A stretch of DNA of 64,000 nt from Paragordius varius (Eukaryota; Nematomorpha): positions 868,001 through 932,000 of the forward strand of contig OZ176058.1 of NCBI GenBank assembly GCA_964247055.1. Direction: 5' to 3'. Positions 22,830-33,199 of this stretch are shown here, one piece after another; the first letter of the stretch is position 1; each line of letters opens with the position of its first letter. The notes below the pieces were generated by a model. The model was not told the DNA's origin and did not search any database. It was given only the letters and a program-made list of their open reading frames with translations. Made by a program: the position numbers and the translations under genes.

Positions 22830-24560
22830 TTTCAACATATTGCTTTGGGTTGCGAAATATAGAATATATTTTTAAATTAATAAACACTCAATTATATATT
22901 AGGCAAATTTGATTATTTAGGTTATTTTTAATAAAATTAAGGATCAAATGATATTTTAAGATTTTATATAAATTTTAAATATATCTGGTTTAAATCTTTT
23001 ATATATAATGGGAAATCCTATCATAAATTAAATAACTAATTTATAATTTTTCTGCATACTTTCTACATGGACCAACAGTAACTTTAATACTAAAAAGTAT
23101 TTATTTTCAATTGGTATAAAATTATAATTTATTTTAAATATTTTTTAACCATAATATAATTTTTTAAATCACAACGTGATATTTTCAGTAGATAACATAT
23201 TTATCAAAAATATATATGTATATAGTTTATTTTCATTTTTTCATAAAATGTATGATTGCAAAGTTCTATTACTTGATTCAGCTTCGATTTAAATTGAAGT
23301 AGTTGGATACCTCAGGCCTGTTTAAAACTAAATACTTCAAAATATGAAATGAATTGAAACCATTATATAACATAATCAACCTTATTATAAAAAAATATTC
23401 AATAAAAAATACTTGACTTATTTTAAAGTAAAATCAACGGATAAAAATTTAGTCAATATGGCATGTGTGCATCAGCTAAATTTAAAATAATATAAAATAA
23501 ACCACTTTTTCTTTTTTATCATTGCTAGATGCGATTTTAAAATTTAATATAGCTCCAAAAAATAAACACAAATATTTTACAAAAATATTGTGAAATAAAA
23601 ATGACGTCGAAGTAGTATGGTAATACAACTAATTTTTAATAGAATAAATTTAAATCGTTTTATTCCAAAAGTTTTTTAAAAATATCAACTTAGTTATTAT
23701 TTGGGGTTTTTAATACCCCAATTTGAATCAAACTGAAACAATTTTGGGAAAAACCCACAGGATATAAAATCAAAATTATTAACTTAAGAAGTACACCTAT
23801 TTAAATATAAGATTAATTTCAGTCATTATATAGGTATTTTTGATATAAATAGATGGCTGATTTATAAATGTTAGAATATAAAAAGGAATGGATTAAAAAC
23901 TTTCAATAATAAATGTATATTAGTGAATCTAAAATTTTTTATTTCACAGTTACTATTTCAACAATATTTTAATCGAAAATTAAATATTCTATTATATATT
24001 CGGCAACTGATAATTTCATCGCTTAAACATTTCAATTCACCTTGAACATTTCAAGTTACCTTGATAATTTTTGAAGAAATTTCTTCCTTATTAATTTAAT
24101 AAAAAAATTATTTGCCTATATAATTGCTATGTGGAAACCTACCAATATTCTTTGAATAAAAAAATTAACTCAAACTGATCGGATACCTAACATCTATTTT
24201 TAAACCAGGCACGGTTTTAAACTCAATTATGCCTATCGATTGAATATTAATATGTGATAATATAATGATAAATTTTTTTAAAAAAACTTGCTTTTTTCGA
24301 TTGAAGTGCTGTCTGAAATTTTAGTAGTTTCCGATGCAAAATATTATTCCATTAGTATATGTTAAACGCATTATATGCATTTTTCATTGTAATAATTTTT
24401 AACCAACAAATTCAAAATACCATTGTCGCTTTCTTAAAGCTGGTTAACCCTTTTTTAGTGTCTGTATACAATTCACCTACCGATAATTTCGAAGTTATAT
24501 CAAAAATGTAATAGGTAGAAAGTATATAATCAATCTTTCAATTAGCTCCAATTTTGAAAC
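22830..24560. repeat. Segmental duplication, copy 1 (partner 42895-45175)
   Basis: Collinear, same-orientation similarity to 42895-45175. Shared landmarks in order: AAATCACAACGTGATATTTTC, the family C element with TCAGGCCTGTTTAAAACTAA, TTTCAAGTTACCTTGATAAT, TTCCGATGCAAAATATT, TAATTTCGAAGTTATATCAA. Copies are diverged by many indels, so the duplication is old. Confidence 0.8.
23281..23732 (+). mobile_element. Family C MITE, copy 1
   Basis: Subterminal palindromic ends TTCGATTTAAATTGAAGTAG...ACCTCAGGCCTG on the left and TACCCCAATTTGAATCAAA on the right. The internal TGACGTCGAAGTAGTATG block is shared with the other C copies. It is within segmental duplication copy 1. Confidence 0.75.
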
Positions 24561-24595
24561 AATTGTTCCAGAGTTATAAAAATTTATAAATTGAA

Positions 24596-24692
24596 TACCT
24601 CTACACCAAAACGGATTCAATCCATGCTTACAAAGCTATGAATTCTCTCTTTTCCAAGAGAAAGAATTTACTTGCGTCAATAAAATAAACTC
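24596..24692 (+). pseudogene. Exon-like fragment, unknown protein (pair of 53800-53910)
   Basis: Reads TKTDSIHAYKAMNSLFSKRK then a stop soon after. The related stretch near 53830 reads PKADSMAYIAMNRALYSNK. The similarity is at protein level and in the same frame, suggesting duplicated coding sequence. I do not recognise the protein. Confidence 0.35.
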
Positions 24693-24714
24693 CATCCAAT
24701 ATGTTACTTAATAC

Positions 24715-25056
24715 ACAATAAAAACTAAATTTTACAGGCACAACCTAAATTATTAAATCAATTTGACAGGTGTATGAATAATATATTTTTCTAAATCATG
24801 TATGGACTGACTAAGTTTTAAACGGAAAAATATTAATATTATTTTTTAAAAGACAAAAGTAGTTTTTAGACTTGATTTTATAAATACACATTTTTACTGC
24901 AATTTATGAAATAGGAATGTAGATTAGTAACAGTATATTTATGTTTTTACAAATAGTTATCTAATAATTATTGAAAAAATTAAGGGTTTAGAATATGGTT
25001 GTTTAAAATGTTTGTCTTTATGTTTTTGCGTTTTTCCGTATAATATCAATTTTTAG
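24715..25056. mobile_element. Family A MITE, copy 12 (diverged)
   Basis: Left CAATAAAAACTAAATTTTAC, right TTTGCGTTTTTCCGTATAAT. About 50 bp of extra sequence is in the left arm. Confidence 0.55.
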
Positions 25057-25184
25057 TAAATTGATTAATTTAGTTCTTCAATGGTAATAGTAATTTGAAA
25101 AACTGTAAGTATTAAACGCTATATTAAATTTAATTTTTAATAAAAGATAAGAACATTGTTATACTCAATTTTTTAAAAAAATCC

Positions 25185-25276
25185 ATATACCATGTTTACT
25201 ATGGTTTTTCTATCTTGCTCACCAGTATGTATCATTAACACCGCTCTCCTTAGTATATTTATTTGTTGAGATATAC
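25185..25276 (-). repeat. Exon-like repeat g1
   Basis: On the minus strand, after an acceptor-like TATAG, it reads GISQQINILRRAVLMIHTGE then QDRKTIVNM. It matches copies at 26591-26712 and 54881-54967. A family A MITE abuts the acceptor side in all three. The protein is not recognised. Confidence 0.5.
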
Positions 25277-25283
25277 CTATACA

Positions 25284-25390
25284 GTAAAATTGATACATAC
25301 AAAACTTAAAAACATAAGACAATTTTTTTTTGAAAAGATAACCCTATTCTTATATTTCTATAATATAAACAAGCACAATGTTGGGGGACA
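25284..25390. mobile_element. Partial family A MITE left arm
   Basis: ACAGTAAAATTGATACATAC through AAAGATAACC. The rest is missing or displaced by the family I element at 25393. Confidence 0.5.
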
Positions 25391-25392
25391 TA

Positions 25393-25792
25393 TATCATTT
25401 GCACAAGTTCGTCTTTGAACACTTCAAGTTGGTCCTAAAAATTAAAATTTTATTCAACTATAATTTTGTATGTTTTTTTAGCCGAATTTTATTTATTTAT
25501 TATATATTTATCATTTAAAATAAAATTTTAATTCAAAAACCCTTTTCTTGTATTAAACTAATTTAAACACAATTATTAACCTATAAATATTTTTAATAAA
25601 AATTGGGAAAAATAAAATTACAAAAAATGTTAAATATAAAAAATAATTAAATATAAAATAGAGGGGTGATACACGTATGATTGATAAATCAAAACAAATC
25701 GTCAAAGGACCAACTTGAAGTATTTAAAAAACAACTTAAAGTATTTACAAAACAACTTGCATGTTCAAGGACCAATTTGAAGTGCAAATGCT
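25393..25792. mobile_element. Family I MITE (B-like architecture)
   Basis: About 400 bp with inverted ends TATCATTTGCAC... and ...GTGCAAATG. Subterminal repeats are of the type TTCAAGTTGGTCCT / AGGACCAACTTGAA, two to three per side. It has the same plan as families B and H, but the repeat sequence differs. Confidence 0.7.
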
Positions 25793-25956
25793 AACAATAT
25801 TTTTATTTTGATTTTCTATTTTAGATACTTTATATGATATAAGTCGAAGGTTATTTAAAAACAAATTGTTAAGTATACTACTATTAATTAGCTCTTCCCG
25901 TTGGTGGTTACTCAAAGTTAGTTCATCTTAATAATTTTGAACCACATTGAAAACAA

Positions 25957-26163
25957 TTGTAAAAATTGAAATTATACGTACAAAACTAATATATAAACAA
26001 ATATATTTTTTTGTAAAACACTACTATAGTTTTACTACCTTTTTTTTCTAAATTTTAAATAACATAATTGATGTTACCAATATATATTTCTTTTTATACT
26101 TTTCGAATTTAAACAATTTGGTTTATTAAAAAATCAAGAAAAACTGCATAATTTTTACTGTAA
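25957..26163. mobile_element. Family A MITE, copy 14 (short)
   Basis: TGTAAAAATTGAAATTATAC to CATAATTTTTACTGTA, with an internal deletion (about 205 bp). Confidence 0.65.
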
Positions 26164-26590
26164 TGTATGTTTGAATCCACTCGCTTATTCGTCACCGACA
26201 ATGCCAGTTTATTTGCATTTAAAAAATTTAATCAATTTTAAACAAGTATAGTAAAAGTTTATCAGCATCTCACCCTATTAAGACAAACGGGTTGATGAGA
26301 AAAATATAACTTTTTGTTTTAAATGCAAAGTAAGGAATAGAAATGTAGATTGGTAAAACAATTATTGTTTTTTACTATAATAAAATTATATTGGAAAAAA
26401 TAAGATTTAAAAGGTATTATTGCGTTTTGTAAAATATTTGTCTATTTTGCTTTTGTCCATATAATTAATAATTTTAATAAATAGATGGCATAGAATATTT
26501 CAAAATGAATTATTAGATTCAAAGATTCTTTATATAAAACGCTATATGTTAACAATATCCGATCGAAATTTGATGAAAACATTGTTGTAC

Positions 26591-26712
26591 TCAATTTTCA
26601 TTTTTATAAGCCATAAATTCCATGTTTACTATGGTTTTTTCTCTCTTGGTCACCATATGTTCTAGTACTAACGCCGCTCTCGTTAGTTTATTAATTTTTG
26701 GCTGAGATATAC
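26591..26712 (-). pseudogene. Exon-like repeat g2, unknown protein
   Basis: Minus strand, acceptor TATAG/GT at 26713. It reads GISQPKINKLTRAALVLEHM then VTKREKTIVNM, EFMAYKNEN and stop (TGA at 26591-26593). It is the most open of four related copies and could be a real terminal exon. I do not recognise the family. Confidence 0.45.
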
Positions 26713-26714
26713 CT

Positions 26715-26790
26715 ATACAGTAGTAATTGAAATTAAACAGACAAATTATTAAAACATAAAGAAAATTTTAAAAGACGACGCCATACATAT
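26715..26790. mobile_element. Partial family A MITE left arm
   Basis: TACAGTAGTAATTGAAATTA through AAAAGACGACGCCATAC. It abuts the acceptor side of g2 as at 25284 and 54972. Confidence 0.5.
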
Positions 26791-26811
26791 ATTATAAATT
26801 ATAAATGAGCA

Positions 26812-27010
26812 AAGGTTGAACAGGGGGACACATATAGAGCACTCGTATTCCTCGAAAACAAACGGACCACAAAGTTTTAATCGGCTACAAGTAAGATTAT
26901 TTAATTCCCAACAGTTATCCCGATAAAGTTTTAAACATAAATAGCAGAGTTGTCTCATCGTCGATTGCTCATCATTGTAGAAATAATGCACAGAAAGATA
27001 GTAAAAACTA
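26812..27010 (-). pseudogene. Cys-rich exon-like open frame, unknown
   Basis: Minus-strand frame reading VHYFYNDEQSTMRQLCYLCL, KLYRDNCWELNNLTCSRLKL, CGPFVFEEYECSIC. Codon use and lower A+T look coding, an AG precedes it near 27025, and it lies just upstream of g2 on the same strand. The CxxC pairs hint at a zinc-binding fold, but no family is recognised. It may be a gene remnant or a coding exon. Confidence 0.35.
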
Positions 27011-27141
27011 TTTAAAATAATTATACTTATTTAAGCATTAACCTTTTTTAGCAATTTGATTCTCTATTCCTTATGAAAAAAACCCACGATGCCTTATATT
27101 CAAATCAGGGTTTAAAGTATATAGTTTTTTTGAATATAATA

Positions 27142-27559
27142 TACCATTTCCCAGTCTAAATAAACGTTTTCCCAGTCAATCGACGAAACGTTTTCCCAGT
27201 CAATCGAAACGTTTTCTCAGTCTAAACTCAAATTCCAAAAATATAACATTTAAAGAATAAGTCTAATGATTGTGCACTTGTATATACTTGGAAAAATTGT
27301 CATTCAATAATTGTGTTTTTATAAAAAATAATATCCTAATATTACGCTAATAATGGTTGAAAGTTGTTTTTATATTCTTGTTTTGATATTTATCATCAAA
27401 AATAAAACCGTTTATATTGACTGGGAAAACGTTTTTATTTATTGGGAAAATGTTATTATTGACTGGGAAAATGTTTCGATTGACTGGGAAAACGTTTCGA
27501 TTGACTGGGAAAGTGTTTCAATTGACTGGGAAAACGTTTATTTAGACTGGGAAATGGTA
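27142..27559. mobile_element. Family H MITE, TA target, 418 bp
   Basis: Starts TACCATTTCCCAGTC and ends GACTGGGAAATGGTA, flanked by TA on both sides. Subterminal repeats of about 21 bp (AACGTTTTCCCAGTCAATCG) occur three to four times on the left and six times inverted on the right. The 71-residue open frame across the right end (repeated IDWENVS) is a by-product of the repeats. Confidence 0.87.
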
Positions 27560-28244
27560 TACATATGATGTTTCTACGAGTGTGTTTATAAACTTTAATT
27601 TTTACTAAATCTCCAAATAAACACTCACTTGATAATACTTTTTTTATTAAAACGTACGGCTAACAAACGCAACGCAATCAAATCTTAAACTTGAACAAAT
27701 TGTAAGGCAATGACAGTGTAAGAGATTTTTACGAAATACCCTGCATGAAAGCTTCGATCTTCCAATAGACTAAATTCTAATAAATATTAATGTGTCATTA
27801 GTAAAATTAATCAAACAGTTAAAACTAAAAAACAAATTGAAAGAACAATCATATGTTTTACTATTTGTCTTTAATATAAATAATGGTTATGTGTTAAAGA
27901 ACAAGGAACGTAACTTGTTACTATACTCAAAAAAGTAAATCAATTCATTATTAACATTCAATTTTTTACATTTTATCATAATTTAATCAAGTACAGATAG
28001 CTATTTTTATTTTCTATTTTAGAGATATACAATTAGCCTAACACACTTAGTTTGTATTCATCTGGTTATATAGTAGCATAAATTTTATTTTTATGATATA
28101 GGAATTGGCTAAAATGAGTTAAAATTTGTATTGCTGCCTAATGTTTTTCCTTTTTTTTGTATTAAAGTAAAAATATACTTGTCCTTCTTATGTGTTAACT
28201 CTCTATATATAATACATTGGTTGTGAATTTAAATGATTTTAGTT

Positions 28245-28422
28245 ACAGTATGTGAATAAATATACATTGCTGGTAAGTTATTATTTGTTGCCAAATAGTA
28301 TATACAACAAAGAATATTATTGACTTATATTTATTTAATTCACTTTATACTCTATTATTAGCCAATAATAATTCTCTTTGATCAATAACTTTCTAGCAAT
28401 ATAAACTTATTCGCACTCTATA
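28245..28422. mobile_element. Family F MITE, copy 2
   Basis: ACAGTATGTGAATAAATATA at the left and CTTATTCGCACTCTAT at the right, with internal TTGCCAAATAG and GCCAATAATA blocks shared with 16266-16447. An (AT)n run follows at 28511-28542. Confidence 0.78.
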
Positions 28423-28508
28423 TTAAATTTGAGTATGAATTCGTGCATCGATTGTCATTCTAATATCTAAATTATATAATATGCTATGTATAGGGAAAAA
28501 TTGTGACA

Positions 28509-28547
<39 letters not shown>

Positions 28548-28975
28548 TTATAAATATACTGAATTTTTCATATTAATTCTTATATATATAAATTGGCTAC
28601 TTATTAAATTAATATGTGTAACTATCTTCAAACTCAAACCTAATAAAAACGAATTTCTTACGTGTCCTCAATTAAACATCCAAAATGGCCAATAATAGCT
28701 CTTGTTACTGTATAAATATAATGATTGTTTGCTGAATTGTACTTTTTTAATTTTGATAAAAATATATTCCAGTCATTTATTGTGAAAATGTGGAAGTGGA
28801 AGTTATGTAAAATTATATTAATAAAGAAATTTATATATTTGGAGGAAATATAAATAGAAAAAAACTAGAATTAAAAAATATTTTTTATGATATTTTTGCA
28901 TGATTGCGTCCCTAAATGGAAGGTGAATATAAATTTTTAAAATAAGCTATTTTAGTAGGTCCCGTTTACTAGAAG

Positions 28976-29060
28976 AAATAATTGAAATACAGATAACATA
29001 CAAAAACATAAAGACAACCATATTTATATATAAACATAACCATAATTTTTATAAAACTTA
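28976..29060. mobile_element. Family A MITE fragment
   Basis: ATTGAAATACAGATAACATA through AAAGACAACCATA, left arm only. Confidence 0.45.
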
Positions 29061-29140
29061 TTTTAATTATCGTTTTCGATTTAAGATAAAGTAGAAATGA
29101 TATTAATATCCTACTCATTATATATATTTCAAATTATAAA

Positions 29141-29420
29141 TACAATAAGAACTGGAATTTTACGGACAAAACGTAAAAATATAAAGACTAATAATTTTTT
29201 CTGAAATACAACTATACTTTTTATATCTTGATTTATTTCAATATAACTCATTGTTTTAAATGGCAAAGTGTGAAATAGATATATATAATACTAACACAAT
29301 CAATTTTATATTTTACAATTGTAATTAAGTTTAGAAAATTTAAGGTTTTGAAAAGTATATTTCTCAATATTTGTTTTTATATTTTCACAGTTTGTCCGTA
29401 AAATGTCAATGTGTACTGTA
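29141..29420. mobile_element. Family A MITE, copy 16
   Basis: ACAATAAGAACTGGAATTTT to GTCCGTAAAATGTCAATG, with both arms and the CATTGTTTTAAATGGCAAAG core. Confidence 0.82.
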
Positions 29421-31819
29421 AATAAATTATGTAGGATAAACTTAAGGTGTAAAAAAGTATGGTTTCTTCAAATATAAATAATCCTTTAAATTTTGTTTAT
29501 ATCTTAAATATTTTTAACTTATTTACAGTGTAAATTTATGGGATTTTAATAAAAATAGTCTCACAACCAAAAATTTCTAATAAGATTATTAGTGGTAACC
29601 TTCAAACATGAAGACTAGAATGGTATTTTAATTTCACTAAAAATATTTTTTTGTGATTTAGAATTTTTCGATTAAATTTATGTGTTAAAACACTCAAAAT
29701 TAAAAAGACAGAGTAATAATAATTATATAGCTTAATAAAAATTTAATTTATCCATGGATTATTTTGCAATAAAATACGTCATCTATTTAATACAAAGTTA
29801 TAGGCTGTAAAAGATTAGATTAATTATGTTTGGTTCATTTTTATGGGTTTAAAATTAAAATAGTATTTTTAAATGTGCATGCTCTGTCATCTATTTTATT
29901 TCATATCAAGAAAAAATAATTATTTTCCCCATGTGTTTTTAAACTTTTTAATACCTACTTTTCGTAAGTTTACTATGTAATTTCAATTTTAGCTAAATGA
30001 GTGTGTTACCAATTTTTACCTCGATTTTTAATATTGCAATAGAAAACGATGACTTATCATAATAAAAAATATGTTTCCATTAAAAAATTTTTATTTTCGT
30101 TTTTAACGTAATAAATAGATGGTATTTAAAATATATATTAATATATAATAAATTAAAACTTAAATGGTATATATATGCATTTTAAAAAACTTATAAGGTT
30201 AGGTTTTCCATATAATATCGATATACTTTGGAAATAATATTTTTATACGCCATTTTTCGCTTTAATTATTGCGATAAAAAAATGCTTAAGTCTTTTTTAG
30301 CTTAAATAAATTTTTTAGATGTAAAATATCAAATACTTTTTACACATAAATATTTCGATGACCGCATATTCTATAACCTTAATTTAAAACGTAAAATCCT
30401 TTATAAGCTAAGTCAACAAGTTCAAGCTATTTTTATTAGGCAAATTAAATATAAAAATGGCATTCAAAATATTTCAATTTATTATGGGGAATATCAATAA
30501 ATATTAATTTGTGAAAAAAATCTGTATAATTTTTAGAAAACAACAATGAATAGAAGTTTTTAAAATTTTTTTATATATTAACATCCATTTTCAAAAGCTA
30601 AGATCTATTTATTGTGTTGAAATATTTTGAGTTTGATTTAAATTGGTCCCCTTTATTGTCGACCAATCGGTAATACAATAGAGTATTGTATAGGACTAAT
30701 GCCTTTAAGTACAATATACAAAAACATCATTAAAAATATAATTTTTTAATTATTAGTCGGCAAAAATCAGCATTTTGGATGAATGGGCAACATAATCGCA
30801 TTTTAAAATAAGATGTTTATTTTAATTTGATAGACTATAACTAATAGTATAAAAATGTAAATACCTGATTTATGTTCAATAATAATTATCCAAAAACAAC
30901 TTTAAATTGTGATTTTCTATAAGACTTACACAATACCCTTAAATGTATCTTAACTGAATAATATGGATGAAATTTTTATGAACTTATAGATAATTATAAA
31001 CTTATTTATAATATACCGAAAATAGATGTATTTATATTTTTGAGAAAGGACGCCCTATAATGCGCCCCCTGAGATGTTTAAAATATACAGAGCTTATTAA
31101 GTATTATAATCAAGGTTCATGTCCTTGGTTTTTAATAGGGTACTCGTTTTTAACTTATTATCGTTTAAGGTAAAATATCCCACTCCTAATATACTAGCTG
31201 GTGGTTATCCACTCAATGATCGAAAATACTTTAAAATGATTGTTTTATTCCGTTTTGAATATATCTGCAGAGTTAATTTGCCAAATAGAATATAGTGAAG
31301 ATTAATAAAACTTTTTCGGTATCTATCAAACAATGGCCTATGGCAGTAAATAAATACCATAATTTTCCCTTACAACCAAAATTGATATAATGGGGTCCAT
31401 TGATAGTCCGAAGCACAATTTCATCATTTATAATTGGTTATAATTAAATTTAATTACTTCCTATCATAAATTATTTTCTAATATTGTTTTATTAATTTGT
31501 AGATCGATAATTATATAGAAATAATCATAATACACATATAATTTTTCGTACATTTATCAAAACAGCTTGTCCTTAAAAACAATTCTTTTTTCATAAAGCC
31601 CTATTTGGAATGTTACGAAATCCAAAAAATTTAAATAATACACGAAAGTCATATAATTGCCGTATCAATTGATAATCTTTTACTATACAAAATTTGTGTT
31701 ACATCCACTCCGATTAGTTTTAAAGAAAATATAATTATATCATAATTAATATGGTTAATAACTTACATATTATATATACCTAATAAAAATTAATAGTATT
31801 CGTGTAATTTTTGATTCAA
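29421..31819. other. Intergenic, nothing recognised
   Basis: AT-rich sequence with scattered short open frames. A moderately GC-richer patch at 31060-31440 has a short minus-strand open frame but no family match. No exon, RNA or transposon is supported. Confidence 0.4.
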
Positions 31820-32399
31820 CACTTCGATTCGAATTGGGTTATCTAAATACCCCAGACTAAATTTAAATTAATATATTTAAAAAACTACTGAAGGAAACGG
31901 TACTAATTTAAATTTATGCTTCTATCCTGATAAATATTATATAAATATGCCAAAATAGCTTGATAAAATTTTGTTTAGAAAAAAAAGTTCCATCTCAAAC
32001 TACTTCGACGCCATTTTCATTTTACAAATTTTTTGCAAAATATCGTCTTTATTTAATTTTAAGGGTAAAACTAAAGCTAATTTTTTATATAAATTACATT
32101 TAACATTGATAGAAATAGAAAAAGCGGTATAGTATGTATAATTATTCAATTTTACAATTTGACACATGTCACGTTGACGAAATTTTTACCTTTCGGTTTT
32201 AGCTTAAAATAAGTTAGATCAAGTATTTATGAATAAATTTTTAATATATTTCGGTTTATTAATGTTATATAAGTGCAAAATTTTCCCATGGTTTCAATTG
32301 CTTCCATATTTTTTAAAAATTTAGTTTTAAACAGGACTGGGGTATCCAACTACCCCAATTCGAATCGAAGGACTAAAATGAGTGTGTTGTATCCAAGTG
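31820..32399 (-). mobile_element. Family C MITE, copy 2 (TTAA target)
   Basis: Reverse orientation. Left end CACTTCGATTCGAATTGGG; right end TTGTATCCAAGTG followed by TTAA (32400). The subterminal fold is GGGGTATCC...TACCCC. Internal CTACTTCGACGCCATTTT block. TTAA plus CAC/GTG ends suggest a piggyBac-like origin. Confidence 0.78.
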
Positions 32400-33199
32400 T
32401 TAATTGCAATAGAAGTGAATATTGGTATACATGTTAAATGATTTAATAAATTTAAAATATATCATAAATCAAACTAAATATCCTAAAATATTCTTTCTTA
32501 AATTGGTTTTTTTAATGTGTAAAACTTATAATTATTGTAAAAATGCATCAAAAATAATTTTATAAAAAATATTTATAATTATTTAAGGGCCGTTTATCAG
32601 TCAAATTTTGAATAGAATATATATTTATATATATATATATATATATATTATAACTATATAGAATTACAAGTCTGATTTTATAAAAGTTTTTTTATAAGCC
32701 TTTATTAGGCTAAATTTGATATCTACTCCAAAAAATACATACGTTTTAAATCTAATTTAATTAAGTTTACAAATTATGTGTATATTTTGATTTGAAAACC
32801 ATAGATCGATGGTGATTCTCTTTAAAAATTTCCTAAATCTTAAAAGTAATTTTACAGTATAGTATTTATACAGTTTATAAAATTAAATATATATATATAT
32901 ATTTGGTAAAAGACAAACTATACTTTTTATTACCCTTTTTTTCTTTTCTTACAGTTATGTAATCTATATGGGGCTGGTATTTACGTTGCCATTTAAGGTG
33001 TATTGTTTTTTTATGATATTAAAAAATATTTTTAGTAAAAAGATGTCAGATATTTAACACATTATATAATCCCTACAGCTTTAAATAAAAAAATTGTATC
33101 GATAATATTTCTTTTTATGATATATTTGTAAAACTAAAAAATTAAAAATATTTACACTCTCTATAAAAAATTATTTTGTTTCATAAGGGATAACGAAAA

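Noticed and set aside
27353-27568. 71-codon open frame with repeated IDWENVS peptide
   Set aside because: It is the subterminal minisatellite of the family H MITE read in one frame.
31330-31430. Short minus-strand open frames with non-AT composition
   Set aside because: Two different frames are open over about 30 codons, neither with recognisable homology; chance is sufficient.
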